Positions 23,855 to 37,100 of a stretch of 64,000 bases of DNA are shown here, piece by piece. Positions within the stretch are counted from its first letter, which is position 1. Each line of letters begins with the position of its first letter. The DNA lies in NCBI GenBank assembly GCA_003255065.1, contig QAOA01003799.1, positions 744,946 to 808,945 on the forward strand, given 5' to 3'. The position numbers and the translations under genes are program-made. Under the pieces are notes generated by a model that had not been told where the DNA came from, ran no database searches, and saw nothing but the letters and a program-made list of their open reading frames with translations. Source of the DNA: Cercis canadensis (lineage: Eukaryota; Streptophyta; Magnoliopsida; Fabales; Fabaceae).

Positions 23855-26800
23855 ATGTACAGTCATCGGCGGAGAGGCAAAAAAAGTCAAAGAAACAGTG
23901 AGGATTTGCCGGACCGAGTCGACTCGGGACCGAAACAGAAGCAGCAAATAGATTATAAGAAGGGCAAAATGGAAGCGAAAGCGAAGAATACGAAGAAATT
24001 CGAAAGACGATTGGTGAAGTTCGAGGAGTTGCCGAAGTACTTACAAGACAACGAATTCATCTTAGATTATTACCGCTGCGAATGGCCGGTGAAGGATGCC
24101 TTGTGGAGCATCTTCTCTTGGCATAACGAAACCCTAAACATTTGGACGTGAGCCATACATTTTTTATTTTCCAGCTCCTTTTTCATTCAGCATTTTATGG
24201 AACATTTGGTGTGCGAATGTCCGCAAAGTGTTTGATATAAAATTGGAAATGCTTGTGCAGGCATTTAGGCGGCTTTCTGATATTCGCGGCGATGGCGGTG
24301 ATGAGCTCGACGGAGACGACGGCGCTCGGATTCGGAGGCTTGCTGTCGAGTTTCTTTAGGTATTTTTGTTGAGGACTCATGCGTCATTTTGATGTTTTTT
24401 TTGGCCTTTTTTGGTATTATAATGATTTTATAAACGAGAATGATTGGTGGTGGGACCAGAGCTTCGGCGATGGGCCTGTTATCGACGACGAACGAGACGA
24501 ACGGTTCTGACAGTAACGTTACTAACGTATTCCCGGTAAGTATTTTATTTCTTAATATATTTATTTAAAATTTGAAATTAGGGTGGTGAGGTGGGGTCCG
24601 GTAGGAAAAGGCGCCAGTGAATCCCAGTGGTGCGAGATAATCTAGACCGAAGGTGAAAGCTTAGCTGATAAGTGGGCCCGCAANTATTATAATGATTTTA
24701 TAAACGAGAATGATTGGTGGTGGGACCAGAGCTCCGGCGATGGGCCTGTTATCGACGACGAACGAGACGAACGGTTCTGACAGTAACGTTACTAACGTAT
24801 TCCCGGTAAGTATTTTATTTCTTAATATATTTATTTAAAATTTGAAATTAGGGTGGTGAGGTGGGGTCCGGTAGGAAAAGGCGCCAGTGAATCCCAGTGG
24901 TGCGAGATAATCTAGACCGAAGGTGAAAGCTTAGCTGATAAGTGGGCCCGCAAAGCCCATGTGCGCCATTTTTTCAATGGGCGGTCGGTTACTAACAACT
25001 GTCATTTGTTCAAGAGGAAAAAAAAGTCCATTGTTAGCTTTGGTGCCAGTCTCCTGTAGACTCTTTAGAACGTTGCAGCCAAAAAATAAAAAAAAAAGCT
25101 CTTTAGAATAGAATGTTGTGCATNTGCAGCCAAAAAATAAAAAATAAAAAAAAAGCTCTTTAGAATAGAATGTTGTGCATATAATGAAATGAAAATCACT
25201 TGAAATTTAATTCTTATTGACTTAGCTTAGATATTATATAGATGCTAAATATCAATGCAGTAGTTTTGTTCCACAATTTTCAACAAAAAGAAAAAAAACT
25301 CTTAGCAACACAACAAAAAGAGAAATGGTTTGGTGATAGTTAATAGTTTCGTTGTTACTATCTATCTATTTTATTTAGACAGTCTTTTTATTTTGGCCTT
25401 TTTTTTGGACAGTCTAGAAGTCATATATAAATTTTATGAGATGAAAATATATATACAACGAAGTTATAGAATGAGTAGTATAATAGTTCACATAATTTTA
25501 GAAGTTATTGTGTTTTTCTTTCTTCGCTTAGTTTATGTATGGGATTTCACTCTGGAAATCTTATAATGAGCTGTTAATCTTTTTCTGAGCCCAAAGCCAA
25601 AGGTGTGATTTCATGCATTTCACCTGGAGTCAGTAAATTAAACTGCTTGTGATAAAGTTGAAGGGTGTGCCTAACCAATTTTAGTTTGATGTGTTTCTCT
25701 TTCCACACACACAAAAGGAGGTTATGACTTATGGCTTTTAACTTTTTACGGAGATGTTCTATTGAATGATTACTTATAAACACGGCTTCTTTTACGTGTT
25801 TATTCTGTTATGCTTAGTAGCAGATGTTTGAAGTAATAAGGACGAATTTATTATGCCATTACTTACAAGGATGGATTTTATTGCGTGTTTACTTTTGTCA
25901 TCGTTTAGTAGCACATGTTTTTTTATATCATCTTGCCTTCTTATGCTTTATAAAATTGCGAACGGTTTTAACTTGTAAAATGATTCTGCTGAAATGAATT
26001 TTACTTCCATTAAAGGCTATAGCTTATTGCACTTGATCTGATGGGATGTTGACCTCAAACATGATATGGTTAAAAAGCAGAGTTTACAATCTACATTTAA
26101 AGTCATACATAGTGTAATTATGCTCTTTGCATCTGTAGTAGCACAAATTTAAGGATGTGACAATGTGTGACCATGGCAAATAAACTAAAATAGAATAAAT
26201 ATGATAAAAAGAATTCAGTTTATTATCATGATGACTTACAGGAGTTACAACCAAAAGTGATGAAGTTCTAAACATGAGAGAAATAAGGAAGTCATTACTA
26301 ATTCAAATGAGTTGTTGATAATTGTTCCCAGGATTCGCATTTGAGACATATTTCAAAGACATCAATCCTTCATGAGTTGAGNCGATGTGTGACCATGGCA
26401 AATAAACTAAAATAGAATAAATATGATAAAAAGAATTCAGTTTATTATCATGATGACTTATAGGAGTTACAACCAAAAGTGATGAAGTTCTAAACATGAG
26501 AGAAATAAGGAAGTCATTACTAATTCAAATGAGTTGTTGATAATTGTTCCCAGGATTCGCATTTGAGACATATTTCAAAGACATCAATCCTTCATGAGTT
26601 GAGAGAAGATGGTGCGGAAACAATTCCCATATGGCCATGGTTTGTTTTCTTAGCTGGAGGAATGGGGTGCTTGGCTTGCAGCTCTCTTTCCCACCTTCTC
26701 GCCTGCCACTCCAAACGCTATAACCTATTTTTCTGGCGTCTAGATTATGCAGGCATTTCTCTTATGATAGTTTGCTCCTTCTTTGCTCCGATTTACTACG

Positions 26801-27231
26801 CCTTCTTCTGCAACCCTTATTCAAGGTTATTATATCTGACATCAATATCTGCACTTGGTGTCGTCGCGATCATTACACTTCTTGCGCCTGCTCTCTCTAC
26901 ACCTCGCTTCCGACCTTTCAGGGCCTCCCTATTCCTCACCATGGGTTTTTCAGGCGTAATTCCCGCAGCTCATGCTCTTTTCCTGCATTGGGGCCACCCA
27001 CATATATTGGTTTCAATTGGATACGAGCTTGCTATGGCAATTCTATATGCCACAGGAGCTATGTTTTACATTACTAGAATACCAGAACGATGGAAGCCTG
27101 GAGCATTTGATATTGCAGGGCACAGCCATCAGATTTTTCACGTGTTTGTTGTCCTTGGAGCACTTGCACATAGTGTTGCCACTCTAGTGATATTCGATTT
27201 TCGACGGGGATCACAAACCTGTGCATTATAG
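23855..27231 (+). CDS. Heptahelical (PAQR/HHP) transmembrane protein
   Basis: This is a plant homolog of the adiponectin/progestin receptor family (HHP1-5). These are seven-helix membrane proteins linked to hormone and sugar responses. Exons: 23855 (or 23969)..24147, 24261..24359, 24460..24535 (or its scar copy 24730..24805), 26554..27231. From the 23969 ATG this gives 343 aa; the in-frame upstream ATG at 23855 adds 38 residues. Visible family motifs: [64 protein letters not shown] and GHSHQIFH. The last and the SLSH histidines are the expected zinc ligands. The C-terminal tail ([12 protein letters not shown]) departs from the usual WRD..GC ending. Exon 3 and the start of exon 4 are each duplicated around a single N. 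Including both copies of the 76-nt exon 3 would shift the frame. Confidence 0.9.
24415..24954. repeat. Direct duplication around N (24684) covering HHP exon 3
   Basis: The bases 24415-24683 recur at 24685-24953/4 with an offset of exactly 270 and one visible substitution (T at 24464, C at 24734; Ser to Pro in exon 3). The N lies precisely between the copies. This is the signature of unmerged overlapping contig ends or alleles, not a biological tandem repeat. Confidence 0.9.
25074..25180. repeat. Direct duplication around N (25124) in HHP intron 3
   Basis: A segment of about 50 bp from TGCAGCC to TTGTGCAT recurs after the N as about 56 bp. The copies differ only in an A-rich run length. Same pattern as the other scars. 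Confidence 0.9.
26161..26603. repeat. Direct duplication around N (26382) covering HHP exon 4 start
   Basis: 26161-26381 recurs at 26383-26603 with an offset of 222 and at least two substitutions. The copied part includes the exon 4 acceptor and the first 50 bases of the exon. The first copy runs into the N, so only the second gives an intact exon. Confidence 0.9.
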
Positions 27232-28194
27232 CCTATTCATACACATTTGACTAGTAAAATGTTGGAATCATTTCATCAGATTCTTTATCTTTGTTTTTCT
27301 GTTGGTTGAATTGCATTAGAATAACATATAGGAAAAAATGGTCAACTATTTTAATGAGGGAAGAAACCAATTCATGTTATATGTGTAACTTAATGTAATA
27401 CTCAGTATACAATATGATCATTCTGTTATACTAGATCCATGCTTATTAACACCGTTCGGTAAAACTTCTTGTGCAACTGCTTTCTAGGGGAGAGAAGCGA
27501 GTCATATTGTGTTTTAACAATTCAGTTATATTTTCTAACAGCTTATATACTAAGTACTCCTTTTTCCACGGAAAGAAAAGGGAAGAAATTTCAAAAAATA
27601 GACAAGGAATCACCAAGCTCAGCCTGTTTACCACTGAACATTGTTATTCATCAAAAGGAAAGGAACATTTAGACGTACGAACAAATTCGTGAATGTAAAA
27701 ATAAGGGTTCCTACAACTTGGACAACAAAATACAGGCCCGTAAAACAAGACCTCATTGTTCTCGAACTATGTTATCACACCTCAAGTAAGACCTGGAAGT
27801 AAGAAATCCTTCAAGACCCTTTCACTTTGCAACTAACCAAAACAAAAATTTATACCTGAAGAAAGATAAACCAATTTATGGTACAAGTCACCAATTAGCT
27901 ACTCAACTAATGCTTCCACGGCCATGGTGACCTTCCGCATAATAGGTTATAAACATGATTACTTGACAAACCTCCTCCATCATTGTTGCAGCAAGGTCAG
28001 AGCTGTACAAGACTTTCACATTGCCTTAATCTGTGATCAGTTTTACCACGGGTTTTCAGGTCCATGAATTTCTCTGAATCCATCAACGTCTGGCGTCTGA
28101 TTATTTTTATCTGCTTAAAATTTCTGTGTCTTCAAAGGTATGCAAAGTGTCCGGTGAACAGTTGTTTGTATTAGGAAAAGATCATCATGCTTCT
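27232..28194. other. Convergent 3' intergenic region (HHP / REC-TSS)
   Basis: Contains the 3' UTRs of two tail-to-tail genes. No other feature is seen. Confidence 0.5.
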
Positions 28195-31100
28195 TTAACT
28201 TGTAACCTCAATCATTTCTGCTTCACTATCACTGTAATCTCCCCAACACTTACTTTGTTTTTTCTCAGTCACCTCGTCCTTGCCGCTTTCTTTGTCCTCT
28301 TGACTACAAGCAGGTACAGGGATCAAATTTGTCGGCTTTTCTTCCCCTTTAGGACTAGAATCTTCGTTATTGGCAGCTTGGTCTTCTTGAGGGTTTTGCT
28401 CCATCTGCTGCTTTTCACATCCGGCTTCTGTTGAAGAAAAATCTTTATTTTCCTCTTCAGGGGCTTCATTTTTGTTTTCAATATCACTTTCAACATTTGC
28501 AACTGGTGCTGAATCTGACGAACTGGTTGGAGATGTTTCTGGGGCTTCATTTTTGTTTTCAAGATCACTTTCAACATTTGCAACTGGTGCTGAATCTGAA
28601 GAACTGGTTGTTTCTGGGGCTTCATTTTTGTTTTCAAGATCACTTTCAACATTTGCAACTGGTGCTGAATCTGAAGAACTGGTTGGAGATGTTGCAAACC
28701 CATTTTGGTTAACAGGAATACCATTTAATGATGTTGGATATCCATTTGGTGACACTGGAATGCCATTGGGAGGCATGGGGAAACTATTTGGAGAAGCCAC
28801 ATATACATTGGGTGGCATTGGATAGCCATTGGGAACCCAAGGTTGGCCAGGTACAAACTCGGTGGCATGTGGGTTCATTATTGTAGGAGGGCTGATGGGA
28901 TTGCCATCAGTGGAGTGTTCACCAGTTTGAAATACAGTTTTATTCCGTGGAACTCGGTTCCCATATCTGTTATAGCCACCAGAAATCCGTGGACCATATG
29001 GAACCCTTGCTGTTGCTGACTGATGAGGCGATCTTCGGGGACTGACAGAAAGCATAGGAGAAATATTTACTGGTGGGGGCAAAATTCCCCCATGATCTTT
29101 GAAACCAGCAACCGGAACTGAGCCAAAAACTGGAATTGTGGATGGATTGAATGGAGGTGCAGCCGCAGAAAGTTTCTTGGTTGTTTCCTTTCCTGTTTCT
29201 GCTTCATCTTGCTTTTCTCCTTCAGATGATATTGGCTTACTAACTGCATTACCAGAGGGCGATTCATGTTGTTTTTCATCTCCATTAGTGAACTTCTCTT
29301 TTGATGCGGTGGCATCTGTGTCGAGCAACTCCCTTGAATTTTCAGATAAAACGGTTAGGGAATGTGAATCAGGGGAAGTTGCTTGACAACTTTCTTGTAC
29401 TTCAATCTCTGAAGCACTTTTAGAGGCGTCGGTGCTCGAATTCTTCAAAGAATCAGAGTTCTTAACCCCCAGGGCTGTGATGTTTCCAGCTTCAGCTTCC
29501 GCCTCTTCGACAGCATCAGTGTTTACTTTAACTTCTACAACCTCATCTCTGACATCACTAACTTTTGCAGTTTCTGTATTATCTGTCACCATTGTAGCTT
29601 CCTTTTCTTTTTGTCCTTCATGGACAGAGCTTTTGGTTTCCTCTTCAGAAACCAGAAGTTGTTTCTCTTCAATTGGTTTCCGAACATACTCTTGATGCAC
29701 ATCCTTTGTCGCTGCAACCTCATTATGAGTGTCCTTTATTGCAACTATCTCGTTCCTCACTTCAGGATTTAGTTGAACAGGAGGATTTCCTTTTGGTGGC
29801 TGTTCAGCCACAGCTTTCACAATTGTCCCAGGTGGGGCTAAGGCAACTTCTTTGTAGGAGAAAAGTTTACCTGCTGCCTGGACACTAATGCCACTGCCGG
29901 TAGGAGCTGATTTAGTAATTTGATCACCTAGGGCAGGGGTGGCTGGGGCTGACTTTGAGTCAGCCAATTTCTCGATTCCAGCAACTGAGGCATTAGAGCT
30001 ATTCAGCTTAGGGCTGAAGCTTGCACTCTTAACAAACTTTTTTGGAGCAGGAAGGGAGGGCCCAGCGGAAGCACTAGTCTCATTTGAGTTTGTCCTTGGA
30101 GAAGGAAAATTCGTGGGTTTTCCTCTGTATTTTGATGACTGGGAGACATTCATAAAGTTAGTATTCAGTTTTGCTAGGGTAGGCCTCCTTGATGAAGATG
30201 ATGACTTACGCCCAGTGAGTGATCGACCTTTAGGAACAGCCTCTTGCCACCCTTCATCTGAGGCGTCCTCCTCCACCAGGTTATTACTTTCGTTGGGGAT
30301 TGGTTGGTCCGAGGGATTGGACTCAACTTTATCAATTTCACCTTTCACAAATTGAGCTTCAGATTTATTTTCTTTATCACTTGTATTCTCTGCGACAGGA
30401 TAACCCAGAGACAAATCTTCATCCTTCTGATTTTCATCCAAAACCGTTTCCCCATTTTGGCCTGGTTTCCCTTTCAACTGTAAGATGGGGGATAACTAAG
30501 TTTGTTTCCAATAGAAGAGGGCAAAAGAAGGAAAACAGTAACAACGAAGTGGATGAGAGATGTGAGAGAAAAGCGGGGAGAAAGTAAGCTGTGTATTACC
30601 TTGGCACGGGCCTTTTTTTGTGCTTCTCTTGCTTTCAGATCAGCATCTGGTGTTATGTAATCTAAGAGGTCTGACACACTGATACAGGACATTTTTTAGT
30701 GTCATGAGTTAATTTTTATGGTCATATAAATTAGTAGCAAATTGAACAAAAATAATACTGGCATGATTCATTTGATTAAAATCAAGAGTCTTGCATATAT
30801 AGTGTTTGATTTGACCAATGGTTAACCTATTTTAAGTCATGACAACATAGATTTTCACCAAAGAAAATAAAGCAATAAAAAGCACATACTCTCAATGTGC
30901 TGTAGTTCAGTAATTTACAATAATGGAACAATAAAATACAATGACTAAAATAGATGAGTTATCGGCAACACATCAAAACACAGGCAAACAGTGATTGAAC
31001 CATTTTGTCCAAATCTAATGTTTAATAGATTTCTAATTGAAATAATTACCTTAAATGACCTTTACTGGAGATTGAGGCATCTGGCTTAGGTGTACCATTG

Positions 31101-34100
31101 CGTGCAGCCTCCTGTTGCTCCAGAGCCTTTGACTCAAAGTATTCAAGCCATGCAGCTGCATCCTGTAAAAAGTTCACATCTATGGATTTAAGGAACAAGG
31201 ATCACATATTATAATAAAGTTCTACTATTAAATAGCACATGTGACTCGGCTACCTGTGTCCTTAGATCATCAGAGCCAAGTTTGGCCTGCAGTATCTGAA
31301 GGGTGGTTTGCTCATGCTGGACGCTGAGAGAGTATGCTTCCATCAAAGAAAGAGCAATAGCTATTGCATGATAACTTGCAGCAGTCTGCAGAAGCCAAGA
31401 ATTCATTAAACATGTTAAAAATACTATTATTCCCTGATCCAATGCTTTTACCCAAAGAAAAACTTAACCTGAGCATGTGCTCTAGAGGTCAGAATGCACC
31501 AAAAATAATTTTGGAATGAAAGCTCACTAACAATTACTGAACGCAATTGTATTTCCTATAATAAGACCTGATATTTCGACAAATTCTCATACAACCATTG
31601 ATGAGGACCTGCCAGAATTTTATGGCTGCCAGCTGTATTACTACTATTCATTGATGGGTTTGAGAAGATACATTCATTTACAACTTAAAGGCTCTTCAGG
31701 AAAATACTAAAGTTGCAATCTTATGGTTGTGAAGCATTTGTTCCAAGCAGTCAATTAATAACTGAGGAAATTGAAACTGTTCATAAACCATAATGGATAA
31801 AGGATTAGATTAGGATCACAATTGTAGTCTCCAAGAAAAAGCAGTTGATACTTTTCCACATGATCAAGTTTTTTCCCCTCTATGATCTAGTCATAAATTG
31901 AATTCATGCAGTAGCTTCAAGCCTCCAACTGTAATTATTGCATATCAAGGGAGCATACTGCTCATTTTTATAAATCTCAATTCAAAGCGTACTGCGTTCA
32001 TATCAAAACCATCCTTGGCAAATAATATTCATGCATTACCAAGATGTGAAGTTCTTCATGCAAAGAATGAGAGAGAGCACCTGTATGTGATCAGCTCCAA
32101 GTAGTCTTTTGTTACACTTCAGAGCCTCGTGAAGATATCTGAGGGCAACATGGACCTTCCCCAATCCTTCTTCCATCATAGCTACATTGATATACGTGGC
32201 AGCGGTATTTGGATGTGAAGGTCCACATGTTAGGTGCAAAAGATACAATGCACGATTGACATACCTAAATATATATAAGAAGAAAAAGAGTTGTAATTAT
32301 TCTCAGACTATTTTCTTTATGATATGCAGCTCGAAAGATATGTATATGAAAATATTTAATAAATTCTTGCATATGCACATTCAGTTGCTCTTCACCCTGA
32401 TGACATTCTTATCATCACGATAGCATAGAAATTAATTTTTTTCAACGTAGCAAATAGAAATCTTGTTAGAAGACCAAGAACAAATACTCTGAAACCAAAT
32501 GTATTGGTCTCATAGTCATACCCATATCAGATACTTATGGTCATACAATCCAGGGACACTAGGTGGTCACATAAATGATCGCAAATAAACATTTTAGTTT
32601 GAGAAACTTTGGGATACTTCTTATAATTCAGGAATACGTCCAGAACACAATGGATATATTTAAAGAGACAATTAAAACAAAGTTCTCTCCTTTCACTATA
32701 AAGTACATTGTCAATTAACAAACTTTGATGTTTCCTTTGGATACTGCTAAAATAAGGGGCATCTTGTCTTTATAATGATAAGCAGAGCCCAAAGAATTTT
32801 CCTTCCTATTAGTTTTGATACTTTTATACGACCTTTAGTTTAGACACAGAAAGGGCGAGACATTAACTTCTTATACTAAGGTGTTCCTTGAGGAGCACAA
32901 ATTACTCAAAAGCAATGAAGAACCATGAAGGTCTCTGCCATACTACATTAATCCAAAAATTTATTCTAGGAAAAGGATATACGGAAACGTACTTTAAAGC
33001 CAACTCTGTATGTTGGAGTCGATAGTAGAAAACAGCTAGATCCCCATAACTTTTCATGGTATCAGGATGATCCAGTCCAAGCTCTCTTTCGTTTATGTCC
33101 AGTGCCTTTTGCTGATAAATAGTTGCCTAACAAAATAACCAAGCTCAGCACAGAAATAATTGCAATCTAGTTAAATGGAATTACCATGACAAGCAATTTT
33201 ATTTAAAATGTGTTTTAAAGATTGGGTTTCTATGTTTAGCAACGAGTTAAGAAAACGTGAAGTCTTTATTCTGAATGTACTAGCGTTTGCAATTCCCAAA
33301 TTGTTTCTTGAAAAAAATAATGCTAGTGTCAAGGGACTCTCGACCCTAGAATGGATTACACTTTTTATCTTTTCACAACTTGATCCATGTTATACAAAAT
33401 CTGAAAAATTTATTAATTGATGTGTGGAATTGAAATTTGGATCACTGTAGATAATGATATTGTTTACAGCATAATTTTTATGTCACACGAGATTCCAGTT
33501 ACCAGGTTTTATCTGGAATTTATAAGAAATCATAGCATAAATTTAGTTCTCTAGAGCTTGAATTCCAAAATAAGATTTAAGGAGAATGGATTACACTTTT
33601 TATCTTTTCACAACTTGATCCATGTTATACAAAATCTGAAAAATTTATTAATTGATGTGTGGAATTGAAATTTGGATCACTGTAGATAATGATATTCTTT
33701 ACAGCATAATTTTTAAGTCACACGAGATTCCAGGTACCAGGTTTTATCTGGAATTTATAAGAAATCATAGCATAATTTAGTTCTCTAGAGCTTGAATTCC
33801 AAAATAAGATTTAAGGAGAAAGAGATACATGAGAGAGAATATGATATCCTCCACAACAAAATAAATAAATAAAAATGAAAAGAGACAGAAAAGTAGAAAA
33901 TTCATTGATTCTATCTTAGAGAATTCAACTGAGAATACATATAAGGAAATTTGGCCAAACAGAATCAATGCTGCACTGGGTGGAGGTTTACTTATATCAC
34001 ACATGCTACAGATTTTTAATCTTAGAATTTTGTTGTTCTAAGCCAAGTATTTTTTTTGGATTCACTACCCAATATATAGTACGTATTAAGCGCTTAAAAT

Positions 34101-37100
34101 TTTCACAACGTATGTCACCAGTCAATTGATGAATGAACAGAAATAATTTAACTACAGTAAATCACATACCTGATTAAAATCTCCAGTATGGTACAGCACA
34201 ACAGCCAAGAGACTATATGCTCCTGCCGTCATTCTATGGTAGGCCCCGCATACTGACACCAATTTCGAAAGCGCCTAAGATGCAATGCAAAATGTTGGTC
34301 CATTTAATTATTGGCTTTATTAACAATACTGGGAGAGAAAGGAAATGATTCATACCTTAGTGCCATAGTTGACCGCATCCTCCAATTTACCTTTATCCAA
34401 GGAAGTTTTTGAGGATTCTAACAGTGTGCGGCCATCAGCAGATGAGCATGCCACATGCTGTGCAAATAATTGATAATGTCATTCAGTCATAAGAACCTGA
34501 GAAAATTAATGCTCGTTGCCCTTCTAACGATTTAATTTTCTAACAAATGTTACCTTATATACGGGGACCATGCTTGCAATATCTGATTTTCTGAAAGGAT
34601 ATGTTGTGTCCATATCATAGTCCCTTGGAACTAGCTCAAGTCCAACCTGTTAAAGAATTATCATAACAGAAACAATGGGGGAAAACATTAAGATCAAGTA
34701 GATTACAGAGTCGGTCTTCTACTTTACCTTGTGGCACAGTCCACGGAGAATAGCAAACTTTCTTAAATCCTGACCACTTTCATACTTCCATTGCCATCCA
34801 AACCTCTTTAGAAGGAAGGTTTCTACCCATTTCCATTTCAGTTCATCACAACTGGTAATATCCGCATCACTAGTTTCAGGTGATGGTGTTCCCAACAATA
34901 TATTTAAGCAGGATGCTATAGATGAAGCCAAGTCAGCAACATTATCAACTGCTGCAACAACAGCTTGCAAGATGTGCTTGTAGGCTCGAACAATCATCTC
35001 ATTTATACATAGTGATTGCACATGAGGAAGCTTGTCTGCAAGCTCAACCTGGCAAACAGAAATCGAATAAAAGGTATGCTTGGTCAAGTTGTCTTTGTAT
35101 ATTTAAAACCTTTCAACACAGTCAGGTAAACATGAAACATGCTTAGAAGACAGAATAGAGTGATTTTGGCACAATAGGAACCAATGTCAGGAAAAAAAAT
35201 AAAATCAGAAAAAAGGACAACCAAGATTGCAGCGCAGACTTAACATTTGGAAGGAATATGATTGCAGATGCTCTGGATTTCAGTTGTGGAAAGTGTAGGC
35301 AGCATTCAAATAAGTTTAATGAACATTTATTAAGCCATTAAAAAGTGAGGGTTAATGTCTTGATAAATACTTTCCCTGAAAGCTATATTACATGTCTTAC
35401 ATGGACTATGAAAGTAACTAGATAGTCTGTGGCTAAACATTGTAACAGAAGTTTGATTTTCCCATTCTCATTATTCAAAAGTCAATATTTCAAATTGAAG
35501 AGAGATGGAAGAAAGAAACTACAAACTTTACTACATTATAAAAAAGTACTTTCCTCCTTCTCATGTGATTGCATGACATGTTTAGGCTTAGTCTTCTGCT
35601 ACTTTCTTTAGTATCCTACATCTTTTGTTTTCTTCCCCTCCTATTTCTATTCTATCAAACTCCCAAATTCTCATTTTCTTTTATCCACTCTGATCATCAA
35701 ATGGGTGTTACTTAGTGTCTAGTTTTCCTCCTTTTCCCACTCTACTAAACCCCTGAGGTCTCAGTTTTCTTTTTTTTAATTCTGATCACCAAATGGGCGT
35801 CATTTATGGGCATCATCGAGTTTACAGTTTATCATGTTCCATAAGGTTAAGGAGCAATTTGCATTAAAAGAAGGACTTAGTCAAACTAATATGATAGAAT
35901 GGCATAAGTAAAGTCGAAGTCTGTAACATGAAAAAAAAAAAAATACTACTAAATCTATTACCACTCGTCCTAAGGAAGACATTTGCAAGCCCCTGGTATG
36001 CATGAAATCAGTCAAAGTCCTTCCATCAACAGGTGAAAGTTCAAGGGAGCCGAAATCTGCCACCTAATAAAATTTGAGGCAACACTAATCAAACATATTC
36101 CACAATGATTCAGGTGGAAAACATGTTCATTATTAAGAAACCAACCAGCTTTGGAAGTGCAGTATCAGCATAATATTTGCGTGCCATTTCCATCAATTTG
36201 TCAGGTGACTGCAAATATAGAAAACCAGCAAAATACATATCATACACCCATAAATTAAGCATACAGACTTGGGTGTATTGAGCAAGTTACAACTAGTTAG
36301 AAGTTGAAAACTTCATGTATTATGTCGGTTGATTAATTTTTTTTTTTTTTTAAAAGAGAAACATACTGAACAAAGTTAAGAAGATAACCATTCATGTCAT
36401 AAAGCAGAGATCGACCTTCATATGAAGATCAGTTTTAGATTCTTTAAGACGTGTATATGCTGCATCAGGAAGCAGCTTTCTCCACATAGTTTCCTTTTCT
36501 TCATCTTGCCTCTCTAATTCCTGCTGAGTAGCATCTGACTTGTTTATGTCAGTGCCATTACATGTGGAAATCTCCATCCCTTGTTCAAATTTGGAGTTCT
36601 TGACATCAATCTTTTTTTTCAGTTCCTTTAGCAATCCACCTTGCTTCCCAAGACCTTTTACAGCTGGCTCAAGTTTAACTTCTTCAGCCTTTTTTGGCTC
36701 AGTTTTCCCTGTAGCTTGATTTTGCAAATGTTGTACCCAACATGCTCCTAGCTCCCATCTGATAGACTTACTACGTTTGGTGGGTTCTTCCTGCAATTTC
36801 AGTAAACTTTCCTCTAGAACTCTTCTTACCAAAGACCTAGCAGAACGTAAATCTTCAAAATCTGTGGTCTGGATTCTTTGAATTGTATTAGGCGACTGTG
36901 ATATAGATGACTTGTGCAACAACATCCTCAAGCTGAATGTAATTTCATAATAAGGTCGTATCAGTAACTAACAAAACCATATATATACCAGAAAAACGTG
37001 AAAGAGCATTCTCAAGCTGAAGGTAATTTGTTAAGAAGGCCATTGTATCATCAATTTATATAAGCATATGTAACCAAAAATTTATTAACAAGAGAATGAA

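Noticed and set aside
24730-24805. Second exon 3 of HHP as a genuine mutually exclusive exon
   Set aside because: The duplicate includes flanking intron on both sides at near-identity and abuts an N, so an assembly cause is far more likely.
28126-30355. Many plus-strand ORFs opposite the last REC/TSS exon
   Set aside because: They are antisense shadows of a long low-complexity exon; their repeats mirror the coding repeats on the other strand.
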